From Paenibacillus sp. FSL H7-0737 (GTDB lineage: Bacteria > Bacillota > Bacilli > Paenibacillales > Paenibacillaceae), in contig NZ_CP009279.1 of the NCBI RefSeq assembly GCF_000758545.1, forward strand, positions 992,001 through 1,056,000: a DNA stretch of 64,000 nt, given 5' to 3'. The translations under genes were made by a program, and so were the position numbers. A model generated the notes under the pieces. It did not search any database, had not been told where the DNA came from, and saw only the letters and a program-made list of their open reading frames with translations. This document shows positions 16,476 through 25,469 of this stretch, in pieces. The first letter of the stretch is position 1. The number at the start of each line of letters is the position of its first letter.

Positions 16476-18506
16476 GTGATTAACGATAAATTACCTAAGA
16501 TTTGGTACGGTGGAGATTACAATCCAGAGCAATGGGATGCGCCTGTATGGGCAGAGGATGAGCGTATGTTTAAGCTGGCAGGAATTGATGTTGCCACAAT
16601 TAATGTGTTTTCCTGGGCGCTGATCCAACCTTCCGAAGACACTTATGATTTCTCATCACTAGATGAATTAATGGATAGACTATATAAAAATGGTACTTAC
16701 GTATGTCTGGCAACAGGTACAGGAGCGCACCCAGCTTGGATGGCTCATCGTTATCCTGAAGTTACTCGTGTTGATGTGAAGGGCAGAAAACGCAAGTTCG
16801 GTGGACGTCATAACTCGAATCCAAACAGTCCGGTTTACCGCAAGTTTGCAGCGAAGCTGGCAGGAAAACTGGCTGAACGTTATAAGGATCATCCGGGGCT
16901 TGTAGCTTGGCACGTTTCGAATGAGTTCAGTAACTATGATTATTCTGATTTATCTGAAGCGGCGTTCCGTGTCTGGTTGAAGGAACGTTATGGTTCTCTG
17001 GATGCATTAAACAAAGCGTGGAATACACGTTTTTGGGGACATACGTTTTATGATTGGGAAGAAATTGTACTGCCTAGTGAGCTGAGTGAAGAATGGGACG
17101 GCAACCGCACCAACTTCCAAGGCATTTCATTAGACTTCCGTAGATTTATGTCTCATAGCTTGCTTGAATGTTACAAAATTGAGAGCGATGCGATTAAGGA
17201 GCACAGTCCTAACGTACCTGTTACCACTAACTTGATGGGCTTTTATGATGAATTGGACTATTTTGAGTGGGCTAAACATATGGACGTCATTTCTTGGGAC
17301 AACTATCCTTCACTCGATACTCCGGTCAGCTTCACAGCCATGGCGCATGATCTCATGCGTGGATTGAAGAATGGACAACCTTTCATGCTGATGGAGCAAA
17401 CGCCAAGCCAGCAGAACTGGCAGCCATATAACTCTTTGAAACGTCCAGGGGTTATGCGCTTGTGGAGTTATCAGGCTGTTGCGCGTGGTGCAGACACTGT
17501 TCTGTTCTTCCAACTGCGTCGTTCAATTGGTGCATGTGAGAAGTATCATGGAGCTGTTATTGAGCATGTCGGACATGAGCATACGCGTGTATTCCGTGAA
17601 TGCGCTGAGCTAGGTAAAGAGCTGGGACAGCTTGGAGATCAGCTATTGGATGCGCGTAGTGCAGCTAAAGTAGGGATTATTTATGACTGGGAAAACCGCT
17701 GGGCTATCAACCTTTCAAGCGGACCATCCATAGCTTTGGATTATGTGAATGAGATTCATAAATATTATGATGCACTCTACCAACAAAATATCGAAGCCGA
17801 TATGATCGGTGTAGAAGAGAATCTGTTCAAATATGAGATTGTAATCGCACCTGTGATGTATATGGTTAAGCCGGGTTTTGCTGAGAAGGTTGAAGCTTTT
17901 GTAAAAGCAGGCGGTACATTCATTACGACTTATTTCAGCGGAATTGTTAATGAGAACGACCTAGTAACCGTAGGTGGCTACCCTGGGGAACTGCGCAACG
18001 TACTCGGGATTTGGGCAGAGGAAATTGATGCACTGCTGCCAGGGATGAGCAATGAGATTGTGATGGACAAAGCGTGGGGCAATTTGAGTGGTTCTTACAA
18101 ATGTGATCTGCTCTGCGATCTGATTCATGCCGAAGGTGCTGAGGTTTTGGCAGAGTACGGATCTGATTTCTATAAAGGAATGCCAGCCTTGACGGTGAAT
18201 AACTTTGGTGAAGGTAAAGCGTATTACGTGGCTACCAGCCCAGAAGCGGGATTCTTAAAAGGATTCTTAGCCAATCTGTGTGCCGACAAGAACATTCAGC
18301 CGCTAGTAACTGCACCGGAAGGTATCGAATCTGTGCAACGTGTGAAGGAAGGCGTATCCTACCTATTCTTGCTGAACCACACCACTGGTGATTTGAGTGC
18401 GGATATTGGTGCTACTGAGCGTACGGATCTTCTGACTGGTAATAAGGTTAGCGGTTCTTGTGTTGTGCCAGCCCGTGGAGTATTGATTTTGTCGGATAAG
18501 AACTAA
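16476..18506 (+). CDS. Beta-galactosidase, glycoside hydrolase family 42 (without zinc cluster)
   Basis: A 676-residue GH42 enzyme. The acid/base is E150 in VSNEFSN and the nucleophile E307 in LMEQTPSQ. The segment that carries CxCxxC in the first GH42 protein reads NYDYSDLSEAAF here, so the zinc site is absent; this is a different GH42 subgroup. No signal peptide: cytoplasmic. I start at the GTG at 16476 (MINDKLPKIWYGG) because AAAGGA lies 10 bases upstream; the in-frame GTG three codons earlier almost touches that site. An AT-rich stretch with TATAAT at 16446-16451 probably belongs to its promoter. A strong terminator follows. The divergent AraC gene suggests independent induction from the first GH42 gene. 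Confidence 0.94.
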   Translation: MINDKLPKIWYGGDYNPEQWDAPVWAEDERMFKLAGIDVATINVFSWALIQPSEDTYDFSSLDELMDRLYKNGTYVCLATGTGAHPAWMAHRYPEVTRVDVKGRKRKFGGRHNSNPNSPVYRKFAAKLAGKLAERYKDHPGLVAWHVSNEFSNYDYSDLSEAAFRVWLKERYGSLDALNKAWNTRFWGHTFYDWEEIVLPSELSEEWDGNRTNFQGISLDFRRFMSHSLLECYKIESDAIKEHSPNVPVTTNLMGFYDELDYFEWAKHMDVISWDNYPSLDTPVSFTAMAHDLMRGLKNGQPFMLMEQTPSQQNWQPYNSLKRPGVMRLWSYQAVARGADTVLFFQLRRSIGACEKYHGAVIEHVGHEHTRVFRECAELGKELGQLGDQLLDARSAAKVGIIYDWENRWAINLSSGPSIALDYVNEIHKYYDALYQQNIEADMIGVEENLFKYEIVIAPVMYMVKPGFAEKVEAFVKAGGTFITTYFSGIVNENDLVTVGGYPGELRNVLGIWAEEIDALLPGMSNEIVMDKAWGNLSGSYKCDLLCDLIHAEGAEVLAEYGSDFYKGMPALTVNNFGEGKAYYVATSPEAGFLKGFLANLCADKNIQPLVTAPEGIESVQRVKEGVSYLFLLNHTTGDLSADIGATERTDLLTGNKVSGSCVVPARGVLILSDKN

Positions 18507-18520
18507 TTCGTAGTATATAT

Positions 18521-18565
18521 AAAAAGATCTCCGGGGAACCAGCTTGTCCCCGGAGATCTTTTTTT
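18521..18565. terminator. Strong bidirectional intrinsic terminator
   Basis: Perfect 17-bp arms AAAAAGATCTCCGGGGA (18521-18537) and TCCCCGGAGATCTTTTT (18547-18563 and T run) serve the convergent GH42 and lipoprotein genes. Confidence 0.9.
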
Positions 18566-18581
18566 GTGGTGCAGCATTTCA

Positions 18582-19250
18582 TTAGCTGCTGCTGCTCGCG
18601 CTGTCATCTGGAGTAGCTCCACCCGGATTGCCATTACTTAATATAATGCTCTCCGCCACGGTGGAATCTGATTTAAGTGTGTATTGGATAATATCATCAG
18701 CCTTCAGTTCTGCTAAGGTGATCGCATTTTCTTGACGCGTGCCATTGTCGAAGGTAACCGCTACGATTTTAGTATCCGCATCAATCGTAATGTCTGTGGT
18801 TTCATCGGAGAAGCTTTGCTGCATTCTACCTCCCTGTGGCTCACCGCCTTGTCCTCCGCCACCTTCCGGCATTTCCCCTTGTGGCATCCCACCCTCGGGC
18901 GCAGCGCCATTTCCTGTACTTTGATCGCCATCAGGTCTTTCCGGCGGGGTACCGCCTTGACTGTTCTGCCCGTCACCTTCTCCAGCACCTTGTCGGGGCA
19001 TAGACATGTCCGATTTATATATGGTAAGGGTAGTATCGCTTACACTCTTAATCTTACCGAAATTCATGGACATATTAGATCCGCCATTCTGTTGATCGCC
19101 GTTTGCTTGTGGTTGTTTGACTGCTGAACCCCTGTCTGCTTGGTTATTTGCAGCAGTTGTTCCTTCGGCCTCTGAATTCGCGCTGCAGCCAGCCAATAAT
19201 AGAGAAGCGAGTAGGCCTCCAGATATTAGAATAGGAACGAACTTTCTCAT
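18582..19250 (-). CDS. Lipoprotein with Gly/Gln/Glu/Pro-rich central region, unknown function
   Basis: A 222-residue secreted lipoprotein with signal peptide and lipobox LLAGC (Cys at about residue 22). A Ser/Asn/Gln linker leads to a beta-type segment (GKIKSVSDTTLTIYKSDM, about 66-83). About 55 residues of low-complexity Gly, Gln, Glu, Pro and Met follow (about 85-145), then a second beta-type segment (TDITIDADTKIVAVTF; ADDIIQYTLKSDSTVAESI). The two flanking segments together look like a split small OB- or DUF5666-like beta barrel interrupted by a disordered insert. AGGAGG precedes the ATG. It is a single-gene unit, and I cannot name a function. Confidence 0.7.
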   Translation of the reverse strand: MRKFVPILISGGLLASLLLAGCSANSEAEGTTAANNQADRGSAVKQPQANGDQQNGGSNMSMNFGKIKSVSDTTLTIYKSDMSMPRQGAGEGDGQNSQGGTPPERPDGDQSTGNGAAPEGGMPQGEMPEGGGGQGGEPQGGRMQQSFSDETTDITIDADTKIVAVTFDNGTRQENAITLAELKADDIIQYTLKSDSTVAESIILSNGNPGGATPDDSASSSS

Positions 19251-19426
19251 TTTTTATTCCTCCTTAGTAGGTTAAAGATAGATTAGGAGAAATATAACAA
19301 ACAGTTCTGAAAGTTTGCTTAATTTCCGCTGAGAGTTTGCCTAAAGAAATGAAATATGCAAATGTTATATAATGAACAAATATGTGGACTTAAAGAATAA
19401 GCCAACGTTCAGGAAAGAGGCAGCAC

Positions 19427-19984
19427 ATGAAGACTTTACTAGTAACGGGGTATCGTGCGCACGAGCTCGGTATTTTTGACAATAAGCATCTAGGGATTCC
19501 TTATATTAAAAAGGCACTAGCTAACCGATTAAAACCTTTGATTGAAGAAGGCGTGGAATGGGTGATTACGCCCGGCCAGTATGGTGTGGATCTGTGGGCA
19601 TGCGAAGTGGTGAGCGAACTTAAGCTGCAATATCCGGACTTAAAGCTTGGGATCATTACAGCGCATACCGGACAAGAAGAGAAATGGAAAGAAGAAAAGC
19701 AGAACGAGTATCGGCGTATTATTGCGGGTGCGGATTTCTTCGGGGCGGTCAGTAATGCTCCTTATGACGGTAGCTGGCAGTTTCGGGCTAGAGACGATTT
19801 GTTGTTCCGCAAAAGTGACGGAATATTGCTCTTTTATGATGAGGATGCGGCGGAGGGGAGTCCGAAGTTTTTTAAAGAGCGGGCGCTGAAGCTGCATGCT
19901 GAAGGAGAGTATGAGTTGTTTCTAATTCACTCTGATGAAATTCAGAATATTGCCGATGAAGAGAATCAACGTGACTATGAGTAA
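19427..19984 (+). CDS. ypsA: YpsA-family protein (UPF0398/DUF1273, SLOG-like fold)
   Basis: A 185-residue cytoplasmic protein matching B. subtilis YpsA in length and in its motifs VTGYRAHELGIF (residues 6-17), TPGQYGVDLWACEV (about 48-61) and SDGILLFYDEDAAEGSPKFF (about 128-147). YpsA belongs to the SLOG superfamily of nucleotide- or ligand-binding Rossmann-like proteins and has been linked in Firmicutes to cell division and oxidative stress; the molecular ligand is not settled. AGGAAAGAGG lies upstream of the ATG. It is a single gene ending at a terminator. Confidence 0.92.
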   Translation: MKTLLVTGYRAHELGIFDNKHLGIPYIKKALANRLKPLIEEGVEWVITPGQYGVDLWACEVVSELKLQYPDLKLGIITAHTGQEEKWKEEKQNEYRRIIAGADFFGAVSNAPYDGSWQFRARDDLLFRKSDGILLFYDEDAAEGSPKFFKERALKLHAEGEYELFLIHSDEIQNIADEENQRDYE

Positions 19985-20011
19985 TTATATGTAGATTTTG
20001 GAAAAGTAAAG

Positions 20012-20055
20012 GCCCGTAAACAGTGAATGAGACCATCACCGTTTACGGGCTTTTT
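20012..20055. terminator. Bidirectional intrinsic terminator
   Basis: GCCCGTAAAC (20012-20021) pairs with GTTTACGGGC (20041-20050) and a T run follows. It lies between the convergent ypsA and amidase genes. Confidence 0.8.
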
Positions 20056-20069
20056 GATATAAGAAGTGA

Positions 20070-21527
20070 TCAGATAAAACTCTTTAGTGATGGTGCTTTT
20101 CGCACCTTGTAGTTTTGTTCATAAGCATAGGCGAGCTTGATGAGTGTAGGCTCCTGATAAGCTTTCGCTGAGAACGTTACACCGAAGGGGGCGCCGGCTG
20201 ATGTATAACCGGAAGGCACAACGATGGACGGATATCCTGCTCTGGAGGTAATTCTGGCGCCGAAATCGGCGGGGAACAGCAGGGCATCCAGATTGTGCTC
20301 CTTCATAGTGGCGTCGATGCCTTCTTCCTTACATAGTTTTAGGTCAGTCGCACGGTGCAGCAAATACTTTGGTTCGGTTTGTGTGCCGGAAGAGGTATAT
20401 TCCGCATCTATTAACGTAGCTTGACCATATCTTAAAGTCTCCACAGGATGTGCATGGTTAAAATCTATAATATCCTTTAAGGTTCGCATCGGTGCCCCAG
20501 GGCCCAAGCGAGATAAATAAGCGTTCAAGGCTGTTTTGAATTCATTCAATACCACCGAAGAATAACTAATTTCCCGGGCGGTCTTAATATCCGCAGGATC
20601 AATAATAGTAGCTCCAAGCTCTCTCATTCTATCTACGGAAGCATTGAACAGTGCAAGTTGTTCTTCTGTCAGCTCCTCGAAATAATAATCACGCGGGATA
20701 CCTATACGCGCGCCTTGCAAGCCATTCTCGTCTAGAAATACAGTGTAATCTTCGTGGATTCTACCTATATTCGTTCCCATTGCTGCATCTTGAGGATCAT
20801 TGCCAAGCATTGCGTTTAGCAGCAGAACAGCATCACGAACGGTTCTGGCCATAGGGCCAGCAGTATCTTGTGTATTGGATAGCGGAAGGATTCCCGAACG
20901 GCTGAGCAGTCCAACGGTTGGCTTAATGCCAATAATGGAGCCTAAGTTACCGGGGTTAAGGATCGATCCCGAGGTTTCTGTGCCAACAGAGACTGTACAA
21001 AAGTTACAAGCGACAGCTACCGCAGAACCAGCACTGGAGCCACCTGTTGGTGTAGATATATTGTAGGGATTAAGGACTTGCCCGCCGCGGGAGCTGTAGC
21101 CGGAGGGCATGCCGGTTGTCATAAAATTGGCGAATTCGGTCATATTGGCTTTACCCATAATGATTGCTCCGGCTTCACGCAGTTTTGTAACTATAAACGC
21201 ATCTTCTCCGGCAAAAGAATTCGCCAAAGCCAGCGAGCCTGCGCTAGTATGCATTTTATCCCCTGTATTGATGTTATCCTTCAATAACACAGGTATGCCG
21301 TGCAGGGGTCCCCGGGAGCCGTTGATCGTACGTTCAACATCTAGAGATTCTGCGATAAATAATGCATCAGGATTGATCTCCAGCACAGAGTTAATCGTCA
21401 GGCCATTTTTGTCATGATCAGCTATGCGTTCATAATACATGAGAACTAGTTGTTTTGACGTAAGTTCTCCGGCTTCTAATGCAGCTTGGATCTCCGGTAT
21501 AGTGGCTTCTACGATTTCAAAACTCAT
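20070..21527 (-). CDS. Amidase (amidase-signature family)
   Basis: A 485-residue enzyme of the amidase-signature family, which hydrolyses carboxamides with a Ser-cis-Ser-Lys triad. All three residues are visible: K83 (PVLLKDNIN), S164 (TGGSSAGSA) and nucleophile S188 (TETSGSI). The spacing of 24 between the serines is the family norm. There is no signal peptide. It is not part of a gatCAB set, and the C-terminal half differs from GatA, so it is better called a stand-alone amidase of unknown substrate. The ribosome binding site is weak. It is transcribed alone, convergent with ypsA. Confidence 0.9.
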   Translation of the reverse strand: MSFEIVEATIPEIQAALEAGELTSKQLVLMYYERIADHDKNGLTINSVLEINPDALFIAESLDVERTINGSRGPLHGIPVLLKDNINTGDKMHTSAGSLALANSFAGEDAFIVTKLREAGAIIMGKANMTEFANFMTTGMPSGYSSRGGQVLNPYNISTPTGGSSAGSAVAVACNFCTVSVGTETSGSILNPGNLGSIIGIKPTVGLLSRSGILPLSNTQDTAGPMARTVRDAVLLLNAMLGNDPQDAAMGTNIGRIHEDYTVFLDENGLQGARIGIPRDYYFEELTEEQLALFNASVDRMRELGATIIDPADIKTAREISYSSVVLNEFKTALNAYLSRLGPGAPMRTLKDIIDFNHAHPVETLRYGQATLIDAEYTSSGTQTEPKYLLHRATDLKLCKEEGIDATMKEHNLDALLFPADFGARITSRAGYPSIVVPSGYTSAGAPFGVTFSAKAYQEPTLIKLAYAYEQNYKVRKAPSLKSFI

Positions 21528-21707
21528 GTGCGTTCACGCTTCTTTCCCTTTAGGATATAGCTTCCCCTTCATCTAACCATAATTTGGGTATTAGTGGTAG
21601 TATTCTTTTAATACTACAAATTATTGAATGATGGTCTCGGTAGTTAAAGGGGATATTAATGTTTTTTATTAGCGAAGTTTTGGGTAGAGCTTGCAAGCGC
21701 GCAACTG

Positions 21708-21760
21708 AAAAAAGGTGTCCAAATGGCCAAAATAAATGGCTGTTAGGACACCTCTTTTTA
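21708..21760 (-). terminator. Intrinsic terminator after the 163-residue protein gene
   Basis: AAAAGGTGTCC (about 21710-21720) pairs with GGACACCTCTTTT (21746-21758); T-rich and A-rich flanks allow function in either direction. No plus-strand gene ends here, so it most likely serves the minus-strand unit ending at 21794. Confidence 0.7.
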
Positions 21761-21793
21761 TTTTTTTCTGATAGGAGTTATTATTACCCCTGC

Positions 21794-22285
21794 TTACTCC
21801 TGCGCTGTAAATCCCTCTTCCGCTAAATATTCTTTAGCTTCCTCAAGGGTCTCAAAGGCCATTTCTAGATTAAGGTCGGCATAGACATACCATAAATCAT
21901 CCTCAAGCTTTAGTGTCAGTGTATGGCCCTCATCATTAGTCCAGAGTGAGTCGGCGGCTGCCGCAGCCTTTTTCTTTCTTTTGCTGGCTACAGGGGCGTC
22001 TGGAATGTAGATAGACAGTGAGGTGATGGAGGCATCCAGCAGACTCCGCAGCTCGGCTTCCGAGTAGTCGCGAATGTTCACAAAGCCCTTATCATCTGCC
22101 TCATAGCCCCGCAATAAGCCTGCGAACACATAACCATTCCCATTAGGATGCAGATGGTAAGCAACGGTTTTCTTATCATGCTGGCTTTCCTCGTAGTGAT
22201 AGTTCACGCGCCCAAGGGATACGTTTTTACGTTCCAGTTGGGGGTAAGAGTCGAGAATCGCTAATTTTTGTTCAAAAGTAAGCAT
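21794..22285 (-). CDS. Hypothetical cytoplasmic protein downstream of an OmpR-type two-component system
   Basis: A 163-residue soluble protein that I do not recognise. An N-terminal alpha/beta part includes KNVSLGRVNYHYEESQ and HLHPNGNGYVFAG. A Lys/Ala-rich linker (KRKKKAAAAA, about residues 103-112) follows, then a compact C-terminal part (LTLKLEDDLWYVYADL; FETLEEAKEYLAEEG) shaped like a small DUF-type alpha/beta domain. The ATG at 22285 is chosen because GGAGG precedes it at 6-bp spacing; the in-frame ATG 11 codons upstream lacks a site. It lies 69 bases downstream of the histidine kinase gene and could be in the same transcript. Confidence 0.65.
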   Translation of the reverse strand: MLTFEQKLAILDSYPQLERKNVSLGRVNYHYEESQHDKKTVAYHLHPNGNGYVFAGLLRGYEADDKGFVNIRDYSEAELRSLLDASITSLSIYIPDAPVASKRKKKAAAAADSLWTNDEGHTLTLKLEDDLWYVYADLNLEMAFETLEEAKEYLAEEGFTAQE

Positions 22286-22354
22286 ATACAGCCTCCGGTT
22301 TTCGGTGTGATTGTGCACATGATTATACCATGACGATGGCCCGCAGACTATTTT

Positions 22355-23770
22355 TTAGTGATCAAGCGGCAGAGACAGCACGAAGGTACAGCCTTCCTGG
22401 GAGTGCTTCTCAAGCACGAGGCTTCCGTTCATAGATTCGGCCAAAAGACGGCTGAAGGTGAGACCGAGTCCCAGACCACGTAGTGTGCTCTGTTTGTCGC
22501 TACCTCGGAAAAAAGCCTCGAAGACGTGTTCACTATGATTCGATGAGATGCCCAGCCCATTATCCTGAACACGAATCTCCGCCATGCCATGACCTTGCTG
22601 TTCAAGCAACTCTACTGTAAGCTGCACCATTCGGTCTGGGGCTTTGGCTTGTACACTGTTATTAAGTAAATTGACGATGATTTGTTGGATACGTAGCGGG
22701 TCCCCACACAAAAATAAGGGAGTTCTTGGCATATGGAGCATAGGCTCTGCAACTTCATCCGCTTGTGTCAGCTTCCATTGATACACGATTTCAGATAACA
22801 GTGGCACGGCATCCAGTCGATCGTGACGGACAGAGACGATTCCTGCAGTCAGAGCGTTGTAATCCAGAAGATCGGCAACCATCCGTTGCAATCGTCCAGC
22901 TTCCTGCAAAGCAATATCTAGAAATTCCACAGCTTCATCGTCTTCGACAACCCCTTCACGAACGGCATGGATTAGGCCTTTAATAGAGGTTACTGGTGTC
23001 TTTAGTTCATGGGATACACCTGCTAACATAACCGCACGGGACTGCTCAAATTGTTGTAACTTGCCTGCCATCTCTTCAAAAGACAACATCAGTTCATGGA
23101 TTTCTCGTTCTTTGGCGTCCTTATCCAGAACGATATCATAACGGCCATGACTGATTTGAGCGGCTGCTTTGGCTACTTTCTGGATCGGTTTTGCCAGTTT
23201 ACGGGACAAGAGGTAAATGGTTAGCCAACTTAATATGATTAGAAATAGCAACAGAATGGAGAAAAAAATGATCTCCTCCTGCGGAATATGCCGCAGCGAT
23301 TTCTTGGATTGAAGGACAATCACCTGTCCCAGCGTTTCCCCATCCGATTTTATGGACGCTACTGCAGCTTTGAACTCCGGACTGCGAGAGTCGTTAAGAC
23401 TATCATTAAGTTTATGCCTCATCTCATCTTCAGTTAGTGGTGGCATAGAGAACAGCATCTGATCTTGCTGATCCGTAATGATTACACACATTTCTACGGT
23501 TAACTTGAAGAATCGTTTTCGGTCTTCAATGAGCATTCCAAGATTCTGGCTGATCTCTATTGAACCTTCATGATTTACGCTCCGGTCGGCAATCTCCTGT
23601 GCTAATAATCCAGTAGTCTGCATCCGATTACTCATAGCTTCTTGTTGGATCCACCAGAACGTCGTTAGTGCAGTTAGCAGGAGGCCAACACTAATGATGA
23701 GCAGGTAACGAATCGTCCAATAGGAGAGAATCGAAGTACGTTTGGGGCTGCTTTTCTTTAGGTTGTCCAT
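22355..23770 (-). CDS. Sensor histidine kinase (OmpR-system partner)
   Basis: A 471-residue membrane kinase. Membrane segments at about residues 18-41 and 165-188 enclose a 120-residue extracytoplasmic sensor. A HAMP domain (about 190-243) follows, then the dimerisation helix with phosphorylated H254 (AGVSHELKTP) and the ATPase domain with N box NLLNNSVQ, G1 box DNGLGIS, F box EAFFRG and G2 box GLGLGL. It overlaps the preceding response regulator gene by 13 bases. The signal is unknown. The divergent neighbour is a membrane-anchored YceI protein, a candidate target. Confidence 0.93.
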   Translation of the reverse strand: MDNLKKSSPKRTSILSYWTIRYLLIISVGLLLTALTTFWWIQQEAMSNRMQTTGLLAQEIADRSVNHEGSIEISQNLGMLIEDRKRFFKLTVEMCVIITDQQDQMLFSMPPLTEDEMRHKLNDSLNDSRSPEFKAAVASIKSDGETLGQVIVLQSKKSLRHIPQEEIIFFSILLLFLIILSWLTIYLLSRKLAKPIQKVAKAAAQISHGRYDIVLDKDAKEREIHELMLSFEEMAGKLQQFEQSRAVMLAGVSHELKTPVTSIKGLIHAVREGVVEDDEAVEFLDIALQEAGRLQRMVADLLDYNALTAGIVSVRHDRLDAVPLLSEIVYQWKLTQADEVAEPMLHMPRTPLFLCGDPLRIQQIIVNLLNNSVQAKAPDRMVQLTVELLEQQGHGMAEIRVQDNGLGISSNHSEHVFEAFFRGSDKQSTLRGLGLGLTFSRLLAESMNGSLVLEKHSQEGCTFVLSLPLDH

Positions 23771-24441
23771 AATTGATATCCTGTTCCTCTCAGGGTACGG
23801 ATTTCCCCCTCATCTACTGGCCAATGCGACAGCGCTTGGCGAAGTCTTTTGATAGACAAGTCCACGGCCCGGTCACTTCCTTCGTAATCCATCTCCCAGA
23901 CATGTTCTATTAATTGCTCGCGAGTACATATTTGATTAGGTCTTTCAGCCAGAAATAACATGACCGACATATCGCGTGGACTAAGACTCAGCTCAACCCC
24001 GTTTAAAAAGACAGCTCGTGCAGTAAAGTCGATAAACAAACTGCCATAATGCCGTTTGCGGCTGCCATCGGACCACTGCGAAGGACGGCGTAATACAGCA
24101 TTCACCCGTGCCACCACTTCCTCAGGAATAAAGGGCTTAGACATATAATCATCCGCACCGCCGTCGAGTCCGGCTAGTCGGTCATTGATCCCGTCCCTTG
24201 CGGTGAGCATGATTACGGGACAGCTGCTTTTTTCACGGATCAGCTTTAGCAGTTCAAAGCCGTCCATGTTTGGCAGCATGATGTCGAGTAATACTAATGA
24301 GGGAGGTGTTATAGCAAAAGACTCCAGCGCAGCACGTCCGTCGGCTACACGGGTGACATGGAAGCCTGCTTTTTTCAGATAGGCACTGAGGACCCTGGAG
24401 ATAGCTTCCTCATCTTCAACAATTAGAATGGATCTCATCAT
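23758..24441 (-). CDS. OmpR/PhoB-family response regulator
   Basis: A 227-residue regulator. The receiver domain has E9/D10 in its acidic pocket and phosphoacceptor D53 (LVLLDIMLPNMDG), with K102-type lysine in DDYMSKPF. The C-terminal winged helix (about 130-225) includes LSPRDMSVMLFLAERPNQICTREQL split over two helices, and ends in RGTGYQL. I choose the ATG at 24441 because GGAGG lies 8 bases upstream; a TTG five codons earlier overlaps that site. It is the first gene of the unit with the kinase. Confidence 0.93.
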   Translation of the reverse strand: MMRSILIVEDEEAISRVLSAYLKKAGFHVTRVADGRAALESFAITPPSLVLLDIMLPNMDGFELLKLIREKSSCPVIMLTARDGINDRLAGLDGGADDYMSKPFIPEEVVARVNAVLRRPSQWSDGSRKRHYGSLFIDFTARAVFLNGVELSLSPRDMSVMLFLAERPNQICTREQLIEHVWEMDYEGSDRAVDLSIKRLRQALSHWPVDEGEIRTLRGTGYQLWTT

Positions 24442-24587
24442 GTGGTGGTCCTCCAATCTATAAAATTACGACAAGTTTAACACATCATAGCTCGCTCTGC
24501 TCTGACTTCTTCCCGACTTATTGCTTTGTTAGAATGAGGGACGAGCTTGAAAATATACAGAATATTTTGAATATTGGAGGGAACAGG

Positions 24588-25301
24588 ATGAAGAGAAAAA
24601 GAATAGCCTTGATCGCTGCCGGAGTCATTATCGTAGGAGTAGTCACAGGTTATACATTGCTGGATAAATCGCTGGGCAATAATGTACAGATCGAGTCCGT
24701 GATTCCAGGGCAAGCCACAACAGCCGGTAATGGAGAAAGCACGACTAACACTGGAGCACCAGTAGGTATGGCGGTCACAGCCGATCAATTAAACGGTGAT
24801 TGGACGGTTACGGATGCTTCTAAAGTATATTGGTCAGTAACCACCTCTAAAGAAACAGTAAACTTCGTGGATAACAAAGTTCAAGGTACCTGGAAAGTTA
24901 ATATAGAAGATTCTACTTCGATGGTTGGAGAAGGGACAGTAGATATGAGCGCTCTGGACTCTGGCAATGGCCAAAGAGATGAACATGTAAAAGGGGAAGA
25001 CTTCCTAGCCGTTACGGAATTTCCGCAATCTACGTTTGTAGTTAAATCATTCTCGGAGCTGCCAACGGAATGGACCGAAGGAGCCACTGTGCCGGTTGAA
25101 ATGCAAGGAACGCTCACAGTGAAGGGTGTAGAAAAGGACGTTACCTTCCAGTCTCAAGCAGCGTACAGTGGTGGACAGCTGATGCTGTCGGGTACAACAA
25201 CAGTGGCTTTTTCTGATTTTGGCTTAAGCAATCCGCACACCGTTGTGCTGGATACGGAGAACAATCTTGAGGTTCGATTAGAGCTTGTGCTGAAGAAATA
25301 G
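24588..25301 (+). CDS. Membrane-anchored YceI-family protein
   Basis: A 237-residue protein with an N-terminal signal anchor (about residues 6-25), a Thr/Gly/Asn-rich linker and a YceI domain (about 62-237). The YceI fold is a lipocalin-like barrel that in known members binds a polyprenoid or similar lipid. Typical motifs are WTVTDASKVYWSV, FPQSTFVVKSF and LTVKGVEKDVTF. It acts outside the membrane. The chosen ATG at 24588 has GGAGG at 7-bp spacing; the open frame extends 18 codons upstream without support. It is divergent from the OmpR-type two-component genes, with about 146 bases between starts. Confidence 0.9.
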   Translation: MKRKRIALIAAGVIIVGVVTGYTLLDKSLGNNVQIESVIPGQATTAGNGESTTNTGAPVGMAVTADQLNGDWTVTDASKVYWSVTTSKETVNFVDNKVQGTWKVNIEDSTSMVGEGTVDMSALDSGNGQRDEHVKGEDFLAVTEFPQSTFVVKSFSELPTEWTEGATVPVEMQGTLTVKGVEKDVTFQSQAAYSGGQLMLSGTTTVAFSDFGLSNPHTVVLDTENNLEVRLELVLKK

Positions 25302-25357
25302 CAGCAGTCTTTCCTTAAGGAAGATGTTGCTGTGAATTTATAGAGAAACTGTACGGA

Positions 25358-25402
25358 AGAGACTTTCCCGGGCCTAATAGCTTTTGGGAGAGTCTCTTTG
25401 GT
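25358..25402 (+). terminator. Intrinsic terminator after the YceI gene
   Basis: AGAGACTTTCCC (25358-25369) pairs with GGGAGAGTCTCT (25386-25397), followed by TTGG and T-rich sequence. Confidence 0.65.
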
Positions 25403-25469
25403 TTGGAATGAAATGTATGTTTTAATAGAAGTATCTGTCTAATAAATAGCAATAAAGGAGGTGTTCCTT

